Positions 45,770 through 54,494 are shown, counted from the first letter of the stretch. The stretch is 64,000 nucleotides of DNA from Caballeronia turbans (GCA_001544655.2 FCOD02000012.1:124001-188000), one strand, 5' to 3'. Numbers and translations: made by a program. The notes: generated from the letters alone by a model not told the origin.

Positions 45770-46158
45770 GCGTACCTAAAGCTTATCTCGAACACGTGGC
45801 GATCTGGGTGAAGGACATCCACTGGCACATCCGCTTCTTCGAACAAGTGCTCGGCATGACCATGCGCGAAGTGGACGGCCCGCGCGAAGAGCCGCGTCAG
45901 TACTGGACACTCGGCGGGCTCCAATTCATCAGCGATCCTCTCCACGAGGGCCCTGAAGGCCGGCTCGCGCATCTCGGCGTGATGTGTGAGGACCTCGAAG
46001 GCGCGCTCGCCGCCGCGCAGCCCTTCGGCGTCACTGAAATGTCGCAGGGCCGCAACTGGCTGCGTCTGCCCGACGGACTCGCCGTCGAACTCATTCAGGC
46101 AAAACCCGCCGCATGCGTTGCGCAGGCGCTGTCGATCAATCCACGCGCGGAGGCGTGA
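45766..46158 (+). CDS. VOC-family (glyoxalase/dioxygenase fold) protein
   Basis: 130 aa with one vicinal oxygen chelate domain: AYLEHVAIWVKDIHWHIRFF, EQVLGMTMREVDGP, QYWTLGGLQFISDP, RLAHLGVMCEDLEGALAAAQ and LRLPDGLAVELIQAKP. Metal-ligand candidates are His10, His70 and Glu109. It overlaps the preceding gene by ATGA and lies two bases before the MaoC gene, so the three are translated together. VOC members include isomerases, epimerases and ring-cleavage enzymes; the reaction here is not evident. Confidence 0.82.
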   Translation: MSVPKAYLEHVAIWVKDIHWHIRFFEQVLGMTMREVDGPREEPRQYWTLGGLQFISDPLHEGPEGRLAHLGVMCEDLEGALAAAQPFGVTEMSQGRNWLRLPDGLAVELIQAKPAACVAQALSINPRAEA

Positions 46159-46160
46159 GC

Positions 46161-46622
46161 ATGAGCACCACCACCGAAAAATACTGGGACGATGCGCAGG
46201 AAGGCGACGAATGCGTCAGCCCGACCTACACGGTCACGAAGGAACGCATCCTCGCTTACGCCGATCTCACGGGCGACCACACGCCGGTGCATGTGGATGA
46301 AGAATACGCCAATGCGAGCCATTTCGGGTCGATCGTCGCGCATGGTCTATTCGGCCTGTCCATTGCCGATGGGCTCAAGACACAGAGCGACTATCGCTTC
46401 CTGCCGGGCATGTCGCTCGGCTGGACGTGGGACTTCGTGCTGCCCATCAAGGTCAACGACGTGCTGCATGTGAAGTTTCGCGTGACGTCGATGCGGGCGA
46501 GCAAGAGCCGCCCGGGCTGGGGCATCGTAGTGTTGCCATCCGAACTGATCAACCAGAGCGGCGAAGTCGTTCAACGCGGCGAGCATCGTCTGATGATCCC
46601 GCGCCGTCCGGGAGCCTACTGA
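46161..46622 (+). CDS. MaoC-like (R)-specific hydratase
   Basis: 153 aa hot-dog fold protein. The hydratase motif is AYADLTGDHTPVHVDEEYAN, with the catalytic Asp and His, followed by FGSIVAHGLFGLSIADGL. Acts on an enoyl-CoA thioester, adding water to give a 3-hydroxyacyl-CoA, or on a mesaconyl-CoA-like substrate. Its stop overlaps the CoA-transferase start (TGATG), fitting a pathway in which the transferase provides the CoA ester. GC-rich codon use matches the operon. Confidence 0.88.
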   Translation: MSTTTEKYWDDAQEGDECVSPTYTVTKERILAYADLTGDHTPVHVDEEYANASHFGSIVAHGLFGLSIADGLKTQSDYRFLPGMSLGWTWDFVLPIKVNDVLHVKFRVTSMRASKSRPGWGIVVLPSELINQSGEVVQRGEHRLMIPRRPGAY

Positions 46623-47842
46623 TGCAAGCCCGTCCTCTCGAAGGCATTCGCGTCGTCGACTATAGCCACTTCCTGGCCGGTCCCTATGTCGGACGCTGCC
46701 TCGCCGCGCTCGGCGCCGAAGTCATCAAGGTCGAGCGTCCCGGCAGCGGTGATGCAGGCCGCCAGCACGCGACGATTCTCGACGACCAGCAAAGCGCCTA
46801 CTTCCTCCAGTTGAACATGGGCAAGCGCGGCGTGAGCGTCAATATGAAAGAGCCGCGAGGTAAGGCTTTCATGGAGCGCCTTTGCGATTCGGCGGATGTT
46901 TTCATTGAGAACTATCGCCCCGGAGCGCTGGACAAGCTCGGCCTCGGCTATGGGGCGTTGTCCGAACGCAATCCCGGTCTCGTCTATTGCTCCATCTCGG
47001 CCTATGGGCATACAGGTCCGGACGCGCATCGCGCAGGCTTTGGGCTGATCGCGGAAGCGAAGAGCGGCATCATGCAGATGATCGGCAACCCCGGCGAACC
47101 GCCACCGCTCATGCGCATTTCGCTCGGCGACATGTACACCGGCATCCACGCGGTCGCCGCGATCAACGCTGCGTTGCTGGGCCGCGTAAAGAGCGGACGC
47201 GGCCAGCATATCGACATGGCGCTGTACGACACGCTGTTCTCGATGCACGAATACGCCGTCCAGTGCTACACGATGCAGGGCGTGGTCCCCGAACAGACCG
47301 GCCATGACATGCCGACATCAACTTTATACGGCGTGTTCCGGGCAAGCGATGGGGATCTGGTCATCGCCGCGCAGGTCGATGATTCGTGGAAGCGGTTCGC
47401 GACGGCCGTCGAGCAAAACGGCGGCCCCGCGGGCTTCGCCACTGATGCGCGCTTGCATAGCCTAAACGGGCGCAATGCGAACCGCGAGGCCATTCTCTCG
47501 GTTGTGAAGCCATGGGTCGCTGCGCGTAACGTCGCCGATGTGCTCGCGCTGCTCGACAGCGTCGATGTGCCATGCGCCAAGGTACAACGCATCGACGAGG
47601 TCGTGGCCGATCCGCAGATCGTCGCGCGTGGCATGGTGATCGAACAGGAGCATCCGCGCCTGGGCACGCTGCGTCTGCCGAACCTGCCATTTCGCTTCTC
47701 GGACTGCGATACGTCGATTCGCGATGTTGGCCCGGATCTCGGGCAGCACAACGAGGAAGTCGCCCGATCGCTGGGCTTCAGCGCGGCCGAAATCGATTCG
47801 ATGCAGACCGATGGCGTGCTGTTCTCGAAGCGGAGCGCGTGA
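46622..47842 (+). CDS. CaiB/BaiF family CoA-transferase
   Basis: 406 aa class III CoA-transferase. Starts at the ATG within TGATG. Motifs: LEGIRVVDYSHFLAGPYVGR, LAALGAEVIKVERPGSGDAG, FIENYRPGALDKLGLGYGAL, PGLVYCSISAYGHTGPDAHR, and the catalytic Asp in SLGDMYTGIHAVAAI. Transfers CoA between carboxylic acids such as succinyl-, formyl- or carnitinyl-type donors and acceptors. Coupled at both ends to MaoC and shikimate-dehydrogenase genes, it probably activates the organic acid degraded by this operon. Confidence 0.92.
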   Translation: MQARPLEGIRVVDYSHFLAGPYVGRCLAALGAEVIKVERPGSGDAGRQHATILDDQQSAYFLQLNMGKRGVSVNMKEPRGKAFMERLCDSADVFIENYRPGALDKLGLGYGALSERNPGLVYCSISAYGHTGPDAHRAGFGLIAEAKSGIMQMIGNPGEPPPLMRISLGDMYTGIHAVAAINAALLGRVKSGRGQHIDMALYDTLFSMHEYAVQCYTMQGVVPEQTGHDMPTSTLYGVFRASDGDLVIAAQVDDSWKRFATAVEQNGGPAGFATDARLHSLNGRNANREAILSVVKPWVAARNVADVLALLDSVDVPCAKVQRIDEVVADPQIVARGMVIEQEHPRLGTLRLPNLPFRFSDCDTSIRDVGPDLGQHNEEVARSLGFSAAEIDSMQTDGVLFSKRSA

Positions 47843-48687
47843 TGGGCGATCGTTATGCGGTCATCGGCAATCCGATCGGGCACACGAAGTCGCCCTTGAT
47901 CCACGGCTTCTTCGCGCAAGAGACCGGTCAGGATATGAGCTATAAGGCCATCGAAGGGCCTGTGGAACCTGCCAGCGGCTTCTCTGACAGCGTCAGAAGT
48001 TTCATTGCTGCGGGCGGCCGCGGCATGAACGTGACCGCACCCTTCAAACTCGAAGCATTTGCAATGTCCGATGAGCGCAGCGAAAGAGCCGAGCTCTCAG
48101 GTGCGGTCAACGCGATGAAGTTCGAGAACGGCCGCATCATCGCGGAGAACTTCGATGGCGTCGGCCTCGTGCGCGACATCGAAGTCAATCTGCATCAGCC
48201 GATGGCCGGCAAGCGCGTGCTGATCCTCGGCGCGGGCGGCGCCGCGCGCGGCGCGCTGCTGCCGTTCGTCGCGGCACGGCCCGCCGAACTCGTCGTAACA
48301 AACCGGCACGTGGACAAGGCGCGGGCACTTGTGGAACAGGTCGCCAGACCGCTCACTGCTGCCGGATCGCTCATTGCATGCGGGTATGCGGATCTGGAGG
48401 CTATGGGGCGCTTCGACCTGGTTATCAACGCGACATCGGCGAGCCTGACAGGGCAACTGCCGCCGGTGCCACCTAGTGTCTTCAGCGCCAGCGGAAGCGC
48501 CTATGAACTCGCTTACGGGAAGGGACTCACGCCTTTCTTGCGGCTCGCGCGCAATGCAGGTGTGCAAGGTATCGCTGACGGCGTGGGCATGCTGGTCGAG
48601 CAGGCGGCGGAGGCGTTTGCATGGTGGCGGGGCATTCGTCCGGAAACGCGCACCCTTATCGACCGTCTGACTGTTCCGCTCGATTGA
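47842..48687 (+). CDS. Shikimate dehydrogenase family protein (AroE-like, probably catabolic)
   Basis: 281 aa. The start ATG overlaps the transferase stop (TGATG). Substrate domain: YAVIGNPIGHTKSPLIHGFF, and GGRGMNVTAPFKLEAFAMSD with the catalytic Lys. The Asp partner is in ENFDGVGLVRD. Cofactor domain: VLILGAGGAARGALLPFVA and VVTNRHVDKARAL, where Asn-Arg suggests NADP. The C-terminus has GVGMLVEQAAEAF, the conserved Gln of the family. Since biosynthetic AroE is usually encoded elsewhere, the operon context with dehydroquinase points to quinate or shikimate use. Confidence 0.88.
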   Translation: MGDRYAVIGNPIGHTKSPLIHGFFAQETGQDMSYKAIEGPVEPASGFSDSVRSFIAAGGRGMNVTAPFKLEAFAMSDERSERAELSGAVNAMKFENGRIIAENFDGVGLVRDIEVNLHQPMAGKRVLILGAGGAARGALLPFVAARPAELVVTNRHVDKARALVEQVARPLTAAGSLIACGYADLEAMGRFDLVINATSASLTGQLPPVPPSVFSASGSAYELAYGKGLTPFLRLARNAGVQGIADGVGMLVEQAAEAFAWWRGIRPETRTLIDRLTVPLD

Positions 48688-48706
48688 CCCGAAGAGGACA
48701 TCTTGC

Positions 48707-49495
48707 ATGCAAGCCGAGCCATATCGTTTCTGCAGGTACGAAGTCGACGGGCCGCTTCTTACATTGACGATCGACCGGCCCGAGGTTCTGAACTCGCTTC
48801 ACCCCGATGCGCACCGCGAACTTGCCGACGCCTTCGACCGGTATGCGGCAGATCCCGCGTTGCGCGTGGCCATCGTCACCGGTGCGGGCGAGCGCGCCTT
48901 CTGTGTCGGCACGGACTTGAAGGCACTCGATGCTACCGGCGACCACACCAAGCCATCGACAGGCTTTGCAGGCATCACGCATCGCTTCGACTTGTGGAAG
49001 CCGTTGATCGCCGCAGTCAACGGCCTGTGTCTCGGCGGCGGCATGGAAATTCTCGCCGCGTGCGATCTCGCCGTTGCCGCCGCTCATGCGCAGTTCGGCC
49101 TTCCCGAGCCACGTGTCGGTCTGGCAGCGCTTGGCGGCGGCCTCCTGCAGCGCCTGCCAAGACAGGTCGGCATGAAGGATGCCATGGCGCTGGTGCTCAC
49201 CGCCAGACGCATTCCGGCGGAGGAGGCGCGTCGCATCGGCCTGATCAACGAGATTGTGCCGGCAGCCGAACTGATGAGCCGGGCACGTGCGCTCGCCGAC
49301 GACATTCTGGCCTGTGCGCCGCTCGCTATTCAGGCATCGAAGCAGGTGATGCTGAGAAGCCTCGCACAGGCGGACCTCGCATCGACGATGCACGAGGATT
49401 ATCCGCTCGCGCAGCGCATGCTCGCGAGCGACGACGCGCGCGAGGGTCCCAAGGCGTTCGCCGAAAAGCGTCCGCCGAAGTGGACCGGCCAATAG
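48707..49495 (+). CDS. Enoyl-CoA hydratase/isomerase family protein
   Basis: 262 aa crotonase. GAAGAGGACATC precedes the ATG. Oxyanion-hole strands are ERAFCVGTDLKAL and VNGLCLGGGMEILAACDL; the active Glu is in FGLPEPRVGLAALGGGLLQR. The C-terminal trimerisation helix ends KAFAEKRPPKWTGQ, common to crotonases of this sub-group. Adds water to or isomerises an unsaturated acyl-CoA. It follows the shikimate dehydrogenase gene by 19 bp and precedes an MHS transporter. Confidence 0.92.
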   Translation: MQAEPYRFCRYEVDGPLLTLTIDRPEVLNSLHPDAHRELADAFDRYAADPALRVAIVTGAGERAFCVGTDLKALDATGDHTKPSTGFAGITHRFDLWKPLIAAVNGLCLGGGMEILAACDLAVAAAHAQFGLPEPRVGLAALGGGLLQRLPRQVGMKDAMALVLTARRIPAEEARRIGLINEIVPAAELMSRARALADDILACAPLAIQASKQVMLRSLAQADLASTMHEDYPLAQRMLASDDAREGPKAFAEKRPPKWTGQ

Positions 49496-49564
49496 CCGGG
49501 CGAACGCATCCATCCCTCGATCGGACCGCTCGAAGAAGCGGCCTGACATCTACCGGAGACGCAA

Positions 49565-50884
49565 TTGACGCCGCAAGAACACACACTGAACGGCGACGCC
49601 GCCGTTCGGGCCCAGGATACCGATGACAAGCAGATGGCGAACCGCGCAGCGCTGAGCAGCATCGCGGGTTCTGCGCTCGAATGGCTGGATTTCGCCGCTT
49701 ACGGAGCCATTGCAGCAACGGTCCTGCCACAGCTCTTCTTTTCCGCAACCGACACGACCACGGCCACGCTCGCCGCCTTTGCGACTTTCTCGGTGGGATT
49801 TGTCGCTCGGCCGCTGGGCGGTCTGATCTGCGGCGCGCTGGGCGATCGCGTCGGCCGCCGCAACATGCTCGTGTTTACGTTCCTGCTGATGGGCGTTTGC
49901 TCGTTCCTGATCGGCGTGCTGCCCACTTATGCGTCGATTGGCGTGTACGCTCCTGTGGCGCTCGTCGTACTGCGCTTCATGCAGGGCTTTGCGCTCGGGG
50001 GCGAGGTCACAGGCAGCCAGTTGCTCACGATGGAGCACGCGCCGAAGAACCGCCGCGGCTTTTACAGTTCCTTCATCGCGATGGGCTCGCCGCTCGCCCA
50101 AGTATTGGCGAATGCGGTTCTTTTCGGCGTCGCCGCGATCGTCACGAACGAACAGTTCCTGAGATTTGGCTGGCGTATTCCGTTTCTCTTCAGCTTCCTG
50201 CTGGTAGCGATTGGCCTGTTCATCCGCATGCGGATCTCGGAGACACCCGCGTTCGAAGCGCAGATGAAGCAGAAGCGTTCTGGTCGCGTGCAGTCAACCG
50301 CCGGTTTCGGCAAGCATGGCGGCACGATACTGCGTCTTATGATGGTGTGGGCCGCCGTGTCTATCGCGTACTTCATCGCGACGGTATTTATCCTCTCCTA
50401 TGTGACAGGGAAACTCGGTATATCGAAGCAGACTGCGTTTGCAATTCTGATCGTCGCGCATCTTTGCTCGATGGTCGCGATGGGCTTCGGCGGCGCGCTT
50501 TGCGACCGCATCGGACGGCGACGCGCCATGCTGCTCGGCTCACGATCGATGCTTGTCGCGTTCATCGTGTTCTTCCCGCTGATCCTCAGCGGGCATGTTC
50601 TGCTGATTGGCCTGGCCATCGTGTTTCTGCTGTGCGCAGCGCAATTTCACGCCGGTGTACAGCCCGCCTATTTCGCCGAAGCGTTTCCCACGGAGTTCCG
50701 TTATCGCGGTTCCGCCGTGGCGTATAACCTCGCGGTCGTGATCGGCAGCAGCGCGCCGTTCGCCGCGACTCTGATCCAGGCGCACACAGCAGGCGCCACC
50801 TGGCCGATCGTCGCGCTCGGCATTGTGTTCAATCTGATCTCGATGTGGGCGATCCATGCCGGCCCGGAAAGTCACGGAGAGTGA
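49565..50884 (+). CDS. MFS transporter, metabolite:H+ symporter type
   Basis: 439 aa, twelve helices, starting with TTG behind CGGAGACGCAA. MHS motifs: SIAGSALEWLDFAAYGAIAA, GALGDRVGRRNMLVFTFLLM, RFMQGFALGGEVTGSQLLTM, and FGGALCDRIGRRRAMLLGSR. It is clearly more distant from the transporters at 37.8 and 53.0 kb than those are from each other. It closes the intact part of the operon and presumably imports its carboxylate substrate. One base separates its stop from the deleted oxidoreductase gene. Confidence 0.9.
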   Translation: MTPQEHTLNGDAAVRAQDTDDKQMANRAALSSIAGSALEWLDFAAYGAIAATVLPQLFFSATDTTTATLAAFATFSVGFVARPLGGLICGALGDRVGRRNMLVFTFLLMGVCSFLIGVLPTYASIGVYAPVALVVLRFMQGFALGGEVTGSQLLTMEHAPKNRRGFYSSFIAMGSPLAQVLANAVLFGVAAIVTNEQFLRFGWRIPFLFSFLLVAIGLFIRMRISETPAFEAQMKQKRSGRVQSTAGFGKHGGTILRLMMVWAAVSIAYFIATVFILSYVTGKLGISKQTAFAILIVAHLCSMVAMGFGGALCDRIGRRRAMLLGSRSMLVAFIVFFPLILSGHVLLIGLAIVFLLCAAQFHAGVQPAYFAEAFPTEFRYRGSAVAYNLAVVIGSSAPFAATLIQAHTAGATWPIVALGIVFNLISMWAIHAGPESHGE

Positions 50885-50885
50885 C

Positions 50886-51372
50886 ATGACAAAGACGCGC
50901 ATTGCTGTCGCAGGCGCCGGTTATATCGGCCTCGAACATATTGGATACCGTCGCCATCAACCTTCGTTTCGCAAACGGCGCCCTCGGCACGTTTCTTCTC
51001 TCCGACACGGCCGCCAGCGCGCGCAGCTGGGAACAGACGTCGCAGGAAAACAAGGCCTATCCGTCATACGCCGATGAAGACTGCTATGCGATTGCCGGTA
51101 CGTTCGGCTCGCTTTCAATTCCGACGATGCGCCTCAAGACATACGGACGGGCCGAGGACCGGTCCTGGTGGAAGCCCTTCGATGTCGGCGTGGCCGAACT
51201 GACCCGAGACGACCCGCTTGAACATCAGATGGAACACTTCGGCAGAGTCGTGCGCGGCGAAGCGAAACCTATCGTCACTGCACGCGATGGTCTTCAGAAT
51301 CTGCGCATCACCGAAGCGATCGTCAAAGCCGCGAAAACAGGCGCAGTTGTCGAGGCGGCATCGTTGGATTGA
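50886..51372 (+). pseudogene. Gfo/Idh/MocA-type oxidoreductase with large internal deletion
   Basis: The start MTKTRIAVAGAGYIGLEHI is an intact Rossmann beginning, but near base 50943 the reading changes frame and jumps to DTVAINLRFANGALGTFLLS, the late part of the C-terminal domain, which then continues to a normal end (GLQNLRITEAIVKAAKTGAV). Intact relatives are about 350-380 aa, so roughly 190-200 residues are missing. The gene sits in-line between the transporter and dehydroquinase genes, so it was once part of this operon. Confidence 0.8.
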
Positions 51373-51407
51373 ACATTAATCGACTGCAATCCACATTGGA
51401 TGGAAGA

Positions 51408-51845
51408 ATGAAAACGTTTCTTATGCTGCACGGCGTCAACCACAACATGTTTGGCAAGCGAGATCCCGTTCAGTACGGCACGGCTACGCTCGCCGACATT
51501 GATGCAAAATTGCAGGCGCTCGGAACTGAACTTGGCGTAAAGGTCGAAAGCTATCAGACCAACAGCGAGGGCGACATGTGCGAACGCATCCATCAGGCGT
51601 TTACCGATAAAGTCGATGGCGTGCTCATCAATGCGGGTGCATGGACGCACTACAGTTACGGCATCCGCGACGCACTCGCCATTCTGACCGTGCCCGTCGT
51701 GGAGATTCATATGTCGAACATCCACGCACGTGAGGCTTTCCGTCATCATTCGGTGTTCGCGGAAATCGTCAAGGGGCAGATTTGCGGGTTCGGTATAGAA
51801 AGCTATTCCCTCGGTCTGCGGGCGGCGGTGGCGGCGGCGGCCTGA
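51408..51845 (+). CDS. aroQ: Type II 3-dehydroquinate dehydratase (AroQ-like)
   Basis: 145 aa dodecamer-forming flavodoxin-like enzyme converting 3-dehydroquinate to 3-dehydroshikimate. The N-terminal motif is divergent, HGVNHNMFGKRDPVQYG instead of NGPNLNLLGTREP, but Asn, Arg and Tyr positions are kept. NAGAWTHYSYGIRDAL and VEIHMSNIHAREAFRHHSVF carry the substrate-binding Asn and catalytic His. It is intact between two badly deleted genes. With the AroE-like gene upstream it supports a hydroaromatic (quinate/shikimate) pathway. Ribosome binding site is weak (GGAAGA close to the ATG). Confidence 0.88.
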   Translation: MKTFLMLHGVNHNMFGKRDPVQYGTATLADIDAKLQALGTELGVKVESYQTNSEGDMCERIHQAFTDKVDGVLINAGAWTHYSYGIRDALAILTVPVVEIHMSNIHAREAFRHHSVFAEIVKGQICGFGIESYSLGLRAAVAAAA

Positions 51846-51853
51846 CAGCGTAG

Positions 51854-52249
51854 GCCGTCGGGTGCGGGTCGAATACGGAGACGGCGCTGATCATCGGCAA
51901 CGAACAGGACGTCACGCGCGCACTGCTCGACGATCTGGCGCATGCGCCCGACGCGCGCTTCCGGGAAATCATGTCGGTGGTGGTCCGTCATCTGCACGAT
52001 CTGGCGCGGGGAAGTTCGGCTCACCGAAGCCGAGTTCCATCAGGCTTGCGCCGTCGTGGCGAACTCGGGCAACTCAGCAAGTTCGGCGTGACGCATGCGC
52101 TCGTCGGTCGCTACCTGCTGCACGAAACCGGCGCCGCGCCCGCGACGGATATCGACGGTCCGTGGCATTCACTCGATCATCACGTCGTGATCGAGCCCGG
52201 CGAAGCGCGTCTGCCGGCACCGCCGATTACCGGAAAGGCGGCCGGCTGA
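51854..52249 (+). pseudogene. Intradiol dioxygenase (hydroxyquinol type) with internal deletion
   Basis: The front part reads NEQDVTRALLDDLAHAPDAR and FREIMSVVVRHLHDLAR, then the frame shifts (EVRLTEAEFHQACAVV is in another frame), shifts back, and jumps to KFGVTHALVGRYLLHETGAA, ending VIEPGEARLPAPPITGKAAG. Front and end match the N-terminal helical domain and the last 60 residues of hydroxyquinol 1,2-dioxygenases. The whole catalytic middle with the Tyr/His iron ligands, about 150 residues, is gone. Confidence 0.78.
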
Positions 52250-52265
52250 CTAAAGGAGTTGGATC

Positions 52266-52483
52266 ATGCCTATCGCATTGATCAAGATTTTCGAAGGACG
52301 TAGCATCGAGAAGAAACGCAAGCTGATCGAGAGCGTATCGCTTGCCATGTCAGAAAGTCTGGATATCCCATAGACGCCGTTCGCGTCGTCGCCGAAGAGG
52401 TCCCGCCGGAGCTTTGGGGCCGTGGCGGGCGGACTGTCGCCGATCAGATCGCCGCGGGATCGGCCGCGCCGCCGAAGTCCTGA
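52266..52483 (+). pseudogene. Tautomerase (4-oxalocrotonate tautomerase family), single-base frameshift
   Basis: AAAGGAGTTGGATC precedes an ATG and the frame MPIALIKIFEGRSIEKKRKL, then IESVSLAMSESLDIP and a stop. The next frame continues IDAVRVVAEEVPPELWGRGG, RTVADQIAAGSAAPPKS. Loss of one C in a C-run at about 52368-52371 restores a complete tautomerase-like protein of about 72 residues. The initiating Met is followed directly by the catalytic Pro. A recent inactivation or a sequencing error are both possible. Confidence 0.8.
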
Positions 52484-52503
52484 GCCCTCTCGCGGGCGAA
52501 GCC

Positions 52504-52737
52504 TCATGCGGCAGCCCACGCGCGGCGCAGGAACGCCGTGCTTTCGCGCATTCCGATCACGGGATCGCCCTTGATAGCGCACTCGCTGCTGAGCAAACCG
52601 GTGTAGCCACCTGCCTTCGCCGCGTCGTCCTCAATGCGCAGCGGCACGAGTTGACCCTCGATATAGTCAAGCCCCGCCTGCTGCATGAGCGGCGCCTGGT
52701 GACGAGGCCCACACCAGCCGAAACGGGGTGTGATCAT
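52504..52737 (-). pseudogene. Sugar phosphate isomerase/epimerase-like TIM barrel, internally deleted
   Basis: 77 codons join a barrel start (MITPRFGWCGPRHQAPLMQQ, AGLDYIEGQLVPL) to a barrel end (GGYTGLLSSECAIKGDPVIG, then MRESTAFLRRAW). Intact relatives are about 270-290 aa, so some 200 residues are missing between EDDA and AKAGGY. The frame is preserved across the junction. Confidence 0.68.
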
Positions 52738-52750
52738 GGTCGAAGATGGG

Positions 52751-52915
52751 TCAGCTTAGCGTGGCGAGCGAGCGCAGGACGTCGGGCGTCGTCGTCGGGA
52801 AGCCGAAGAATTCGAGGTAGGCAGGGATCTGTTCGAACAACATGTCCGAGCCGACCTGAAAGCGGCAGCCACGCCCCTGTACGGCCTTAAGAAACGCGGT
52901 CATCTCCGTTTTCAT
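52751..52915 (-). pseudogene. Shikimate dehydrogenase, C-terminal fragment
   Basis: The frame reads VMKTEMTAFLKAVQGRGCRF, QVGSDMLFEQIPAYLEFFGF, PTTTPDVLRSLATL and a stop. This is the last 55 residues of an AroE-like protein of a different sub-group from the intact one at 47.8 kb. The rest of the gene is absent upstream. Confidence 0.65.
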
Positions 52916-53000
52916 CACCCCTCGCCGACGAAAGTCACGGGTCAAATGCGTTCGACGTCGACAGGAAAGCGGATCGCCTTCGCTCATACCCATGCATGTA

Positions 53001-53040
53001 CAACAAAACCAGCGACGGGCACCGCGTTTGAGGTGCCCGC
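53001..53040 (-). terminator. Probable terminator of the minus-strand MHS transporter gene
   Basis: On the minus strand GGGCACC, an eight-base loop and GGTGCCC (53017-53038) are followed by GTCGCTGG and TTTTGTTGT. The T-stretch is offset by eight bases, so efficiency is uncertain. It begins about 11 bases after the stop. Confidence 0.5.
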
Positions 53041-53048
53041 TCAACGCG

Positions 53049-54494
53049 TCAGCGGGTCTGCATCGCCGCCTTTGCGAGTCGCACCTCGTCTAGCGCCTCT
53101 TCGCGCAACTGGTCGTACTGCTCTTTTGGAATGGGCACCGCATCCTTCTTGCCAAGATCGCTGAGACGCACGCGATAGGTCTCCCGTGCGCTCCATGCGG
53201 CCAGCGCCGAGATGACCGTGACGCCGAGTGTGATGGAGCCGATCAGCATAGGAACGTTATGCGATCCAGGGGGAGCAACGGCCGCGAAAAGCGCGGGAAG
53301 CAGGGCCGTGATGGTGGTGCCGATGTTCTGCGCGATTGCCATAGCGGACACGCGAAAGCGTGTTGGGAACAGCTCCGGATAGTAACCCGGGAAGATCGCG
53401 TTATAGCCCTGGTAGACCACGCCCCACATCAGGATCGACATGACGAAGGCGACCGGAAGATTGTGGATGCTGATCGCGTAAAGATACGCGTAAGACAGCA
53501 AGCCAGATGCAAGGGCACCGAAAATGATCGGAACGCGGCGTCCAATGCGATCGGAGAGATTTCCGACGAATGGGATGACGAGTACCGCTACGATGTTCCC
53601 CACCACCGGGATCCACAGATACACACTTGCATGGAAGTTGATTCCGTAGGAAGGCTGCACGGCATATGCGGCACCGAAGATCGTCGTGACGACCGGGATC
53701 ACGTTCATGAAAGCCATACACACGACACGAAGCATGTCGGGCCAGCTGTACTTGAATGCTTCGAGAACCGGCGCACGAGCAACTTGGCCGCTGGCATCTT
53801 CCTTCGTGAATGCAGCCGTCTCATCGACTTCACGACGAATAACGAAGCCGGCAATCAGAACGCCCGCACTCAGCAGAAATGGAATGCGCCAGCCCCACGC
53901 GACAAACGCGTCCTCAGGCATGTAGTAAGCGAGCGGCAGGAAAACGGCGGCCGCGAGAATCTGGCCGGCTTGCACACCCTGCAGCGTGAAGCTCGCAAAG
54001 TAGCCGCGCCGACCGAATGGTGCCTGCTCCATGATCATCGAACTGGCGCCGGAGATTTCACCTGCCACCGCGAAGCCTTGAACGAGCCGCAAAATCACCA
54101 GGAGCGCCGGCGCAAGGACGCCCACCGATTGATAGGTCGGCAACAGGCCGACGGCCATCGTGGAAACGCCCATGAGAAACATGCAGATCAGCAGCACAGT
54201 CTTGCGACCGTGCGTGTCGCCCCAGTGCCCCAGGACGAAAGCGCCGATGGGGCGTGCCACGTAGCCCACCCCGTACGTCGCGAGCGAGGCGACGATTGCA
54301 ATCTTGGGATCACCTTTAGGGAAAAAGATCTGAGGAAAAATCAGTGCGGCAGCCTGCGCGTAAATGAAGAAATCGTAGTACTCCAAGGCGGACCCGATCC
54401 ATCCGCTGGCTCTCGCCTTGCGTGCCTGCTTTCGGGCTCGCTCATCCATGAGCCCGTCGTTCACCCCGCCTTGACGTGGCAGTCCTTGTTCCAT
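53049..54494 (-). CDS. MFS transporter, metabolite:H+ symporter type
   Basis: 481 aa from the ATG at 54494 (CAGGAGACGTTC upstream); a longer frame runs into the divergent LysR gene and is not needed. Motifs SALEYYDFFIYAQAAALIFP, GHWGDTHGRKTVLLICMFLM, RLVQGFAVAGEISGASSMIM and GNLSDRIGRRVPIIFGALAS match the transporter at 37.8 kb almost block for block, so the two are close paralogs. Divergent LysR gene and nearby remains of aromatic genes suggest uptake of an aromatic or hydroaromatic acid. Confidence 0.92.
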   Translation of the reverse strand: MEQGLPRQGGVNDGLMDERARKQARKARASGWIGSALEYYDFFIYAQAAALIFPQIFFPKGDPKIAIVASLATYGVGYVARPIGAFVLGHWGDTHGRKTVLLICMFLMGVSTMAVGLLPTYQSVGVLAPALLVILRLVQGFAVAGEISGASSMIMEQAPFGRRGYFASFTLQGVQAGQILAAAVFLPLAYYMPEDAFVAWGWRIPFLLSAGVLIAGFVIRREVDETAAFTKEDASGQVARAPVLEAFKYSWPDMLRVVCMAFMNVIPVVTTIFGAAYAVQPSYGINFHASVYLWIPVVGNIVAVLVIPFVGNLSDRIGRRVPIIFGALASGLLSYAYLYAISIHNLPVAFVMSILMWGVVYQGYNAIFPGYYPELFPTRFRVSAMAIAQNIGTTITALLPALFAAVAPPGSHNVPMLIGSITLGVTVISALAAWSARETYRVRLSDLGKKDAVPIPKEQYDQLREEALDEVRLAKAAMQTR

